DNA of 5,852 bases. Origin: Tissierellia bacterium (GTDB lineage Bacteria > Bacillota > Clostridia > Tissierellales > Sedimentibacteraceae). The stretch lies in contig JAQVRY010000011.1 of the NCBI GenBank assembly GCA_028700795.1, forward strand, positions 19,530-25,381, given 5' to 3'. The notes beneath the pieces are model-generated. The model was not told the DNA's origin, did not search any database, and saw only the letters and a program-made list of their open reading frames with translations. The position numbers and the translations under genes are program-made. Positions 1 to 4,757 of this stretch are shown here, piece by piece (positions within the stretch are counted from its first letter, which is position 1; the number at the start of each line of letters is the position of its first letter).

Positions 1-1610
1 GGATTAAATCCTGTATAATACATGCATGTTGACAGAGTTCCCGGCGTAGGATAAAAGTCCTGAACCTGCTCAGGAATATGACCCATATCCCTTATATATT
101 CGGCAAGCTCAATTGCATCTTTTAAGCGAGAGCCGGGATGAGATGATATAAAATAAGGTACAATATATTGCTCCTTTTTAATCTTTTTATTTATATTATT
201 AAATTTTTCAACAAACTTATTGTATGTTTTTATTGAAGGTTTACCCATGAGCTTTAAAACTGATTCCGAAACATGCTCGGGAGCAGTTCTCAATTGTCCG
301 CTTACATGATGCTTGCATAACTCTTCTATGAAATCATCATTATTATCATATATTGCATAATCATATCTTATGCCTGAACGAATAAAAACTTTTTTTATAC
401 CTTCACTATTTCTGAGCTTCCTCAATAATTCAATATAATCCTTGTGGTCTACCTGTAAATTTTTACACTTTTGAGGCGTTAAACATTCTTTGTTTATACA
501 TGCACCGTGATTTTCTTGTTTTTTGCATGCTTTAATTCTGAAATTTGCGGTAGGTCCTCCCACATCATGAATATATCCTTTAAAGTCCTTGTTTGTCTTC
601 ATCTTTTCAACTTCATGCAATATAGATTCATGGCTTCTTTTTTGTATTATTCTTCCTTGATGGAAATTAAGAGAGCAAAAGCTGCAGCCCCCAAAGCATC
701 CTCTGACACTTGTAATGCTGAATTTTATTTCACTAAATGCAGGAACTCCCAAGTCTTTATACATAGGATGGTGCTCCATCATGTAATCCATATCATAAAT
801 ATCATCTAATTCTTGCTCTGACAGAATTTCCATAGGGGGATTTTGAACCACATAGACTGTATCATACTGCTCCACCAAGGTCTTAGCACTCTTGGAGTCA
901 GTATTTTCATATTGTATTTTAAAGCTTTCACCGAATTTTTTCTTTGAATATACAACTTCATTATATGTTGGCAAAAACAATGGAGCATATGGGCGCTCTC
1001 TGTCTTTTGTCTTATAAACTGTTCCATTTATGAATGTAATTTCTTCAATGGGAATACCGGATTCCAATGCCTCTGCAATTTCAATCAACGCTTTTTCTCC
1101 CATGCCGTATACCAATATATCGGCACCAGAATCCAATAAAACAGACCTTTTTACACTATCGCTCCAATAATCATAATGGCTTAATCTTCTTAAGCTTGCT
1201 TCAATCCCGCCTATTATTATTGGTACATCCTTGTATGCCTCTCTTATTCTGTTGGAATACACGGTAACAGCTCTGTCAGGTCTCAAACCTGCTTTACCCC
1301 CGGGAGAATAAACATCGATACGCCTTCTTTTCTTAAAAGTAGTATAATGATTAACCATTGAATCTATATTCCCTGAATTAACAAGAAAAGCAAGACGCGG
1401 CTTTCCTAACACCTTAAAAGAAGATAGTTCCTTCCAGTCAGGCTGCGGAATAATTCCCACCTTGTAACCAAATCTCTCCAATACTCTTGACAAGAGAGAA
1501 GCAGCAAATGAAGAATGATCAACATATGCATCACCAGTCACGAACACAAAATCACATTCATCCCATCCTCTTTTTTCCATATCTTCTATATTAACAGGTA
1601 AAAAATCCAT
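1..1610 (-). CDS. YgiQ-family radical SAM protein (partial; C-terminus beyond left edge)
   Basis: The reading frame is open from an ATG at 1608-1610 through 536 codons to the window edge, so the stop is not seen. The product is a radical SAM enzyme of the YgiQ (UPF0313) family, which binds a 4Fe-4S cluster and S-adenosylmethionine; the family's substrate is not established. The cluster-binding CxxxCxxC motif is C305-FGG-C309-SF-C312. The first 300 residues match the family's N-terminal domain (GWDECDFVFVTGDAYVDHSSFAA near residue 15, IIGGIEASLRRLSHYDYW near 137). A second cysteine group typical of the family follows (C362, C371, C376, C382, ending CKNLQVDH), then APEHVS and the DFYPTPGT segment. 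Family members usually run on 70-200 residues beyond this point. The ribosome binding site GGAGG (1615-1619) sits 4 nt before the ATG. It has its own promoter and is separated from pduL by a terminator. The family assignment is firm. Confidence 0.95.
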   Translation of the reverse strand, partial: MDFLPVNIEDMEKRGWDECDFVFVTGDAYVDHSSFAASLLSRVLERFGYKVGIIPQPDWKELSSFKVLGKPRLAFLVNSGNIDSMVNHYTTFKKRRRIDVYSPGGKAGLRPDRAVTVYSNRIREAYKDVPIIIGGIEASLRRLSHYDYWSDSVKRSVLLDSGADILVYGMGEKALIEIAEALESGIPIEEITFINGTVYKTKDRERPYAPLFLPTYNEVVYSKKKFGESFKIQYENTDSKSAKTLVEQYDTVYVVQNPPMEILSEQELDDIYDMDYMMEHHPMYKDLGVPAFSEIKFSITSVRGCFGGCSFCSLNFHQGRIIQKRSHESILHEVEKMKTNKDFKGYIHDVGGPTANFRIKACKKQENHGACINKECLTPQKCKNLQVDHKDYIELLRKLRNSEGIKKVFIRSGIRYDYAIYDNNDDFIEELCKHHVSGQLRTAPEHVSESVLKLMGKPSIKTYNKFVEKFNNINKKIKKEQYIVPYFISSHPGSRLKDAIELAEYIRDMGHIPEQVQDFYPTPGTLSTCMYYTGFN

Positions 1611-1637
1611 AATTCCTCCACAAAACTTAGTAACTTT

Positions 1638-1667
1638 ATTATACCATCTAATACATAAATAAAACAA
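1638..1667 (-). promoter_or_regulatory. Predicted sigma-A promoter of the ygiQ-family gene
   Basis: On the minus strand a perfect -10 box TATAAT (1638-1643) is preceded by TGG, giving an extended -10 (TGGTATAAT). A weak -35 box TTGTTT (1662-1667) lies 18 nt upstream. Transcription would start near 1631, leaving a leader of about 20 nt before the ATG. The -35 box abuts the T-run of the pduL terminator, so the two transcription units are packed end to end. Confidence 0.6.
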
Positions 1668-1668
1668 T

Positions 1669-1696
1669 AAAAAAGCAGGAGAAACATTTCTCCTAC
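1669..1696 (-). terminator. Intrinsic terminator of pduL
   Basis: Read on the minus strand, this is an inverted repeat AGGAGAAA-TG-TTTCTCCT (1677-1694), extended by a G-U and a G-C pair to 1675/1696. It is followed immediately by six T (1669-1674). This is a standard rho-independent terminator facing away from pduL, 137 nt after its stop codon. It shows that ygiQ is not read mainly from the pduL transcript. Confidence 0.8.
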
Positions 1697-1757
1697 CATA
1701 GGTTTTTAATACTTTATTCTACTATCTTTCATGTTCTCCAACAACAAGTAAATTATA

Positions 1758-1828
1758 TATTTGGGGACATTCCTTCATGGGTTAAACCCAACAAATTACT
1801 TACCATGAAGGTGTGTCCCCATACCTTT
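1758..1828. repeat. Hairpin repeat, copy A (long centre)
   Basis: The arms GGGGACATTCCTTCATGG (1763-1780) and CCATGAAGGTGTGTCCCC (1803-1820) form an 18-position stem on the plus strand: 16 Watson-Crick pairs, one T-G wobble (1770/1813) and one T-T mismatch (1771/1812). The 22-nt loop region includes a second small palindrome TGGGTT-A-AACCCA (1778-1790), which competes with the base of the loop. The outer 17 nt (1758-1774) and 23 nt (1806-1828) are identical to copy B. It lies in the 3' untranslated region of pduL, before the true terminator. It is best read as a small REP/MITE-like element. A role in transcript ending or stability is possible, but it has no T-tract on the minus strand. Confidence 0.75.
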
Positions 1829-1832
1829 TTAC

Positions 1833-2411
1833 TTATTCCGCTATTACTTCTACTAAATCTTCGTTTTTAAGTCCTGCTGCATTTCCTTCTTCAATATCAA
1901 TATGCATATCTAATGCATATGCGTCATTTACCCTTATTAATACATTGTCAAAAGTAAGACCTCTTTGACCATTTACTTTTACTGATACTATATCTTTATC
2001 TTTAAGACCATATTTTTCAGCATCTGTTGTATGCATATGTATATGTCTTGCTGCAACTATAACACCTTTATCAATCTCTACTTCACCTTTAGGTCCAACA
2101 AGTTTAAGACCCGGAGTGCCTTCTGTATTTCCTGAATCTCTCACAGGAAGATCGGTAATACCTAATGTAAATCCATCTGATAAAGATAATTCAACCTGTG
2201 TTTCTTTTCTTGCAGGTCCCAATATTCTAACACCTTTAATTGTTCTTTTAGGTCCTACCAAATCAACTTTTTCATCACAAGCAAACTGTCCCGGCTGAGT
2301 TAGATCTTTAATTGATGTAAGTTCATAACCTTCCCCAAACAAAATATCAATATGTTCCTTGCTTAAATGAACATGTTTATTCGATAAACCAACTGTAACT
2401 TTAAATTTCAT
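1833..2411 (-). CDS. pduL: Phosphate propanoyltransferase / phosphotransacetylase, PduL type
   Basis: This 192-residue protein is of the PduL family, which interconverts acyl-CoA plus phosphate and acyl-phosphate plus CoA and is unrelated to the classical Pta enzyme. It usually works with acetate or propionate kinase in substrate-level ATP formation. The two metal-binding signatures are clear: H13-V-H15 in the N-terminal half, and H123-I-H125 plus H170 (DMHID) in the second beta-barrel domain. E74 (VELSLSD) is a probable additional ligand, and PVRDSGN (89-95) is conserved. Start choice: ATG at 2409-2411 with CGGAGG (2417-2422) 5 nt upstream. An upstream in-frame ATG at 2456 lacks a binding site and lies before the predicted transcription start. 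Because the protein begins directly with MKFKVTVGLSNKHVHLS, it lacks the N-terminal encapsulation peptide of microcompartment PduL, and no shell genes are nearby, so it is probably cytosolic. It is flanked by repeat copies A and B. Confidence 0.95.
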   Translation of the reverse strand: MKFKVTVGLSNKHVHLSKEHIDILFGEGYELTSIKDLTQPGQFACDEKVDLVGPKRTIKGVRILGPARKETQVELSLSDGFTLGITDLPVRDSGNTEGTPGLKLVGPKGEVEIDKGVIVAARHIHMHTTDAEKYGLKDKDIVSVKVNGQRGLTFDNVLIRVNDAYALDMHIDIEEGNAAGLKNEDLVEVIAE

Positions 2412-2442
2412 AACATCCTCCGAAAAATTAATATATAGATGA

Positions 2443-2471
2443 ATTATAATATACATTAGTTAAAATTACAA
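2443..2471 (-). promoter_or_regulatory. Predicted sigma-A promoter of pduL
   Basis: On the minus strand, the -35 box TTGTAA (2466-2471), a 17-nt spacer and a perfect -10 box TATAAT (2443-2448) predict a start near 2436 and a leader of about 25 nt. Repeat copy B ends just upstream (2484 onward), so the repeat sits outside the core promoter. With this promoter, pduL is an independent transcription unit. Confidence 0.65.
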
Positions 2472-2483
2472 CAATTAAATTTG

Positions 2484-2524
2484 TATTTGGGGACATTCCT
2501 CTGAAGGTGTGTCCCCATACCTTT
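2484..2524. repeat. Hairpin repeat, copy B (short centre)
   Basis: This is a compact version of copy A. The plus-strand arms GGGGACATTCCT (2489-2500) and AGGTGTGTCCCC (2505-2516) pair over 12 positions with the same T-G wobble (2496/2509) and T-T mismatch (2497/2508) as copy A, closing on the 4-nt loop CTGA. Left 17 nt (2484-2500) and right 23 nt (2502-2524) are identical to copy A, with a single base between them where A has 31. It lies between the nfsA-like stop and the pduL promoter. It could help end the nfsA-like transcript, but no T-run follows on the minus strand. Confidence 0.75.
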
Positions 2525-2540
2525 AAGAAATGGGGTTAGG

Positions 2541-3293
2541 TCAAATGTTCAAGTCAAATCCTTGCTTTTTAAGTATATTCAACATTTCTGAACGTTTTGG
2601 AATAGTATTTTTAAGCCTTGTAACAACTTGATTGCTGAAGCTGTCAACTCTTTTATTTGCATCTCTCAAATCATAATAAGTCTGCATTTCCTTATCATAT
2701 TCTTTAATTTCTTCCACATAATTATCAAATTTCTTATATGTATTTTCAAATAGGCGAAGCTCCATGCTCATTCTTGGTTTAAGCTGCGGAGCTTGATTCG
2801 GATAACCTATCCCTAAACCAACAACCGGCATTGTCAACTCCGGCAATTCTAAGATTTCAATTATTTTTTCTGCATCATTTAAAATGCTTCCCAAATATAC
2901 TACCCCCAAATCAGAAGCTTCAGCAGCATTTACGATATTTTGTGCAGTTAAACAAGCATCCGTAAAGCCCTGGAAAAATCTGTCCATATCTCTTGCACTC
3001 GGCTCATAACCATCATTATCCTCCGCAATCCTGTAATTTCTGTATTGGTCAGCAACGAAAATTAACAGTTCAGGGGCTCTTGCCACATATTCCTGCTTAC
3101 AAACAGCTGCAATTTCATTTCTTTTTTCCTGATCAGTCACTCGAATTATAGAGCTTGCCTGCATACCGTTTGATGTTGGTGTTCGTCTTGCTACGTCAAG
3201 CAATTGAGCAAAAATTTCTTCAGGTATTTGTTCATTTTTAAATTCACGAATTGTTTTGTGGTTTAACTGCCTTTGTATCATTAAATTTTCCAT
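2541..3293 (-). CDS. NfsA-family FMN-dependent NAD(P)H oxidoreductase (nitroreductase)
   Basis: This 250-residue protein is of the nitroreductase fold, NfsA/FRP branch. These are homodimeric FMN enzymes that use NAD(P)H to reduce nitro compounds, quinones or free flavin; the natural substrate here cannot be told. The landmarks line up along the whole length with E. coli NfsA as I recall it: H12-KTIREF (FMN phosphate contact), PTSNGMQASSIIRVTD (39-54), a central helix FTDACLTAQNIVNAAEASDLGVVYLG (110-135), GLGIGYP (159-165) and LKPR (171-174), ending KKQGFDLNI. The length matches the family (about 240-250). Start choice: the frame extends to a GTG at 3311, but that codon overlaps the binding site AGGAG (3305-3309). 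The ATG at 3291-3293, about 11 nt downstream of it, is the likely start. The gene begins 60 nt after the Mrr-like gene ends and has no convincing promoter of its own, so cotranscription is plausible. Its stop codon overlaps a GGGGTTAGGTC motif. Confidence 0.92.
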   Translation of the reverse strand: MENLMIQRQLNHKTIREFKNEQIPEEIFAQLLDVARRTPTSNGMQASSIIRVTDQEKRNEIAAVCKQEYVARAPELLIFVADQYRNYRIAEDNDGYEPSARDMDRFFQGFTDACLTAQNIVNAAEASDLGVVYLGSILNDAEKIIEILELPELTMPVVGLGIGYPNQAPQLKPRMSMELRLFENTYKKFDNYVEEIKEYDKEMQTYYDLRDANKRVDSFSNQVVTRLKNTIPKRSEMLNILKKQGFDLNI

Positions 3294-3352
3294 ATCATTT
3301 TTTCTCCTCACATATATTTATATATGATATACCCTAAAAATAAATATATAAT

Positions 3353-4261
3353 CTATTTATTTTTAACCTTGGTATTTTGCTTCTTCATATTATATTTTAT
3401 TACGTAAAAATATAGTATATTAAAAATTGACAATGCAATAAAGAAATATGAAATATATATAACTAACTTGTTTTCAGGCATCCAAACGGAAGACATATAA
3501 AAGAATATTGAAGCTGCTATATACAAATAAATTTTTCTTATATTTAGCACATTTTCCTTGAAATCATTTTTTATAACAATCTTTTTTTCGCTTAATTTGT
3601 TATAATAAAATGATTCCTCCGGAAGCATATTGTACTTGTCAGCCAGACTATACATACCTTCTATATCAATTATTGTTATTTCAAATCTGTCATTAAACTT
3701 TTCAATAAGTTTAACTGCATCTTCGCTTAAATCAGATGTAGTAATCAAAAAACCATTTCTTATATTGCTGTTTCCCATAAATGTCAATAAACTTCTTATA
3801 TCAATTTTTTCTACTTCAATACCATCATAAAGCTTAAAAATTTTTATGCAGGTTATGTAACCTTCCTTTTCCGCCAAATATAAGCTTCTTCCTTTTTTAA
3901 TTATATTATTGTATCCCTCATTTCTAAAAAACAGCTTAATAAGTATTTCAAAATCACTTTGATTAATTTCTTCAATTTTCGATGAGAAATATTCTTCTTT
4001 CACTTTCTTAATTAACATATTTTTGCCTTTTTCGTTCTTTCTTTCAACATTTATTTTATTTATTAATGTAAAAACGAAAAATACCAAGGAAGCAAGTAAT
4101 AAAGATAATATAATGTCCAAGTATATAAAATATGTTACAATAAAAACTACAATGCTTACAAGTATTTTTAAAAGCATTAAATCCGTCCTGTAGCTCAAGT
4201 AATTTCTGTTTCCCAATGCTTCTTTTATATAAGTTTTCTTTACTTTATTATCCTTAATCAT
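3353..4261 (-). CDS. Membrane protein with degenerate Mrr-type restriction endonuclease domain
   Basis: The protein has 302 residues. Two hydrophobic segments (about 29-48 and 50-67) are followed by a soluble domain (about 95-215) and two more segments (about 244-262 and 266-288), with a lysine-rich tail. The middle domain has the Mrr pattern: FEILIKLFFRNEGY (104-117), AEKEGYITCIKIFK (130-143), GFLITTSDLSEDAVKL (170-185) and ITIIDIEGMYSL (195-206). Active Mrr enzymes have a PD-(D/E)xK site, with an aspartate in a GDxGxD-like stretch and QxK in the next strand. Here the first stretch is GRSLYL with no aspartate, and the Q position is C138; only K140 and E105 remain. Cleavage activity is therefore doubtful, and a binding or sensing role is my inference. 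ATG at 4259-4261 is preceded by GAGGTGA (4266-4272) inside a large inverted repeat. It lies 80 nt after the small ORF. The fold is fairly sure; the function is unknown. Confidence 0.85.
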   Translation of the reverse strand: MIKDNKVKKTYIKEALGNRNYLSYRTDLMLLKILVSIVVFIVTYFIYLDIILSLLLASLVFFVFTLINKINVERKNEKGKNMLIKKVKEEYFSSKIEEINQSDFEILIKLFFRNEGYNNIIKKGRSLYLAEKEGYITCIKIFKLYDGIEVEKIDIRSLLTFMGNSNIRNGFLITTSDLSEDAVKLIEKFNDRFEITIIDIEGMYSLADKYNMLPEESFYYNKLSEKKIVIKNDFKENVLNIRKIYLYIAASIFFYMSSVWMPENKLVIYISYFFIALSIFNILYFYVIKYNMKKQNTKVKNK

Positions 4262-4303
4262 AAAATCACCTCAATGGAATTATTTCCAATTGTGGTGATT
4301 TTA
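4261..4303 (-). promoter_or_regulatory. Inverted repeat covering the RBS and start codon of the Mrr-like gene
   Basis: TAAAATCACC (4261-4270) and GGTGATTTTA (4294-4303) are perfect 10-nt arms. Inside them pair CAAT/ATTG and GGAA/TTCC, separated by one mismatch and one bulge, around a TTAT loop: about 18 pairs in 43 nt. In the mRNA sense the right arm holds the binding site GAGGTGA and the A of the ATG, so a transcript carrying the whole repeat would hide its own start. The only -10-like box nearby, TATAAA (4300-4305), overlaps the outer arm. If that is the real promoter, the repeat would act as a DNA operator instead of an RNA hairpin. Confidence 0.6.
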
Positions 4304-4313
4304 TACACAATTC

Positions 4314-4343
4314 GGGGACATTCAAGTTTGAGAACATTCCTCT
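4314..4343. repeat. Decayed half copies of the GGGGACATTCC repeat
   Basis: GGGGACATTC (4314-4323) matches the left arm of copies A and B exactly. GAGAACATTCCTCT (4330-4343) matches 12 of 14 positions of copy B at 2489-2502. No GGTGTGTCCCC right arm is present. This looks like a degenerate or rearranged remnant lying between the small ORF stop and the leader of the Mrr-like gene. Confidence 0.5.
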
Positions 4344-4515
4344 AATTACTATTTACTGCCTCTTCAAGCTTATCTAAGTACTTTATTGGGAAATATGCCA
4401 ATAATTCTTTAAATTGCTCCACTGTAAGCCCTTGTGTCGTTGAATATATCTTTATTTTTTCTTCCAAACTTGCATTAATAAACTCTTCTTTAATTTCTTC
4501 AAACTTTTTTTCCAT
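4342..4515 (-). CDS. Small charged helical protein, 57 aa, function unknown
   Basis: An ATG at 4513-4515 opens 57 codons ending in TAG (4342-4344). The binding site AGGGAG (4521-4526) is 5 nt upstream, a near-ideal spacing. The product begins MEKKFEEIKEEFINASLEEK and ends LDKLEEAVNSN. It is rich in Glu and Lys, has no membrane segment or signal peptide, and reads as two or three amphipathic helices, with LTVEQFKELLAYFP as a probable helix-turn in the second half. I do not recognise the family. Evidence that it is real: good initiation signals, regular use of AT-rich codons typical of the neighbours, and a TATAAT box upstream. It precedes the Mrr-like gene in the same direction with an 80-nt gap and no terminator between them, so the two may share a transcript. 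Its end coincides with the decayed repeat, so its last residues may be altered. Confidence 0.7.
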   Translation of the reverse strand: MEKKFEEIKEEFINASLEEKIKIYSTTQGLTVEQFKELLAYFPIKYLDKLEEAVNSN

Positions 4516-4579
4516 AATTACTCCCTTTCTTTAAAACTATTATTTATCTTAGATTATTATTGCACATTTATCAGAATCT

Positions 4580-4585
4580 ATTATA
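4580..4585 (-). promoter_or_regulatory. Candidate -10 box for the small ORF (minus-strand arm of divergent region)
   Basis: A perfect TATAAT on the minus strand lies 65 nt before the small ORF start. No good -35 box stands at 16-18 nt upstream; the best nearby is TTGTAT at 21 nt (4607-4612). It may be weak or activator-dependent. It lies back to back with the predicted rsgA promoter. Confidence 0.4.
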
Positions 4586-4595
4586 GGAATTTTTA

Positions 4596-4624
4596 TTGAT
4601 TTTTTTATACAAATATTGTAAAAT
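4596..4624 (+). promoter_or_regulatory. Predicted sigma-A promoter of rsgA
   Basis: The -35 box TTGATT (4596-4601), a 17-nt spacer and the -10 box TAAAAT (4619-4624) predict a start near 4631. That gives a leader of about 125 nt before rsgA, long enough to contain the short leader ORF and hairpin. AT-rich sequence raises the chance of a false match. Confidence 0.45.
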
Positions 4625-4681
4625 TGCTTTATTGGTAAATTTTATTATTACCTATATTAATCCGAAAAGGAGTGTTGTCTT

Positions 4682-4735
4682 ATGATTTATTTTATTGAAA
4701 ATTTATTGGCACCATCGGAGGTAAGCCTCCGGTAA
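4682..4735 (+). CDS. Putative 17-codon leader ORF upstream of rsgA
   Basis: This short ORF (MIYFIENLLAPSEVSLR) begins with ATG at 4682, has AGGAG (4668-4672) 9 nt upstream, and stops at TAA (4733-4735), 22 nt before the rsgA start. Its last six codons lie in the GGAGG/CCTCC hairpin, so ribosomes reading it would disturb that structure. It may be a regulatory leader peptide rather than a functional protein. The binding site and position support it, but an ORF this short could be chance. Confidence 0.4.
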   Translation: MIYFIENLLAPSEVSLR

Positions 4736-4752
4736 TTTAATTTAACAGGAGG
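4716..4752 (+). promoter_or_regulatory. rsgA leader hairpin and alternative SD pairing
   Basis: CGGAGG (4716-4721), a TAAG loop and CCTCCG (4726-4731) form a perfect 6-bp GC-rich hairpin. The same CCTCC (4726-4730) is also exactly complementary to the rsgA binding site GGAGG (4748-4752). The two pairings exclude each other: hairpin formed leaves the rsgA site free, hairpin opened lets CCTCC mask it. The hairpin is followed only by TAATTTAATTT, so it is at best a weak transcription terminator. Confidence 0.45.
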
Positions 4753-4757
4753 ATATA

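Noticed and set aside
507..809. Plus-strand 100-codon open frame
   Set aside because: It lies opposite the radical SAM core of the YgiQ-family gene, including its CxxxCxxC codons; composition is unlike a protein and no binding site precedes it.
806..1027. Minus-strand 73-codon open frame
   Set aside because: It is a different frame inside the intact YgiQ-family gene.
1067..1267. Plus-strand 66-codon open frame
   Set aside because: Antisense shadow of the YgiQ-family gene, with no initiation signals.
1705..1740. Possible 8-codon minus-strand ORF (MKDSRIKY) with GGAG close upstream
   Set aside because: It is too short, lies in the pduL 3' region, and GGAG is only about 3 nt from the ATG.
1763..1828. 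Repeat copy A as the pduL terminator
   Set aside because: On the minus strand the hairpin is followed by AAATATATAATTT, not a T-run, and a proper terminator lies downstream at 1669-1696.
2116..2298. Plus-strand 60-codon open frame
   Set aside because: Antisense shadow of pduL.
3311..3326. Palindrome CATATAT-TT-ATATATG before the nfsA-like gene, considered as an operator
   Set aside because: It is pure AT alternation in a very AT-rich gap, so chance is likely; no clear promoter overlaps it.
3630..3830. Plus-strand 66-codon open frame
   Set aside because: Antisense shadow of the Mrr-like gene; the hydrophobic look comes from complementing AT-rich lysine codons.
4632..4658. Alternative rsgA promoter TTGGTA...TATATT
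   Set aside because: The spacer is only 15 nt and both boxes are weaker than those at 4596-4624.
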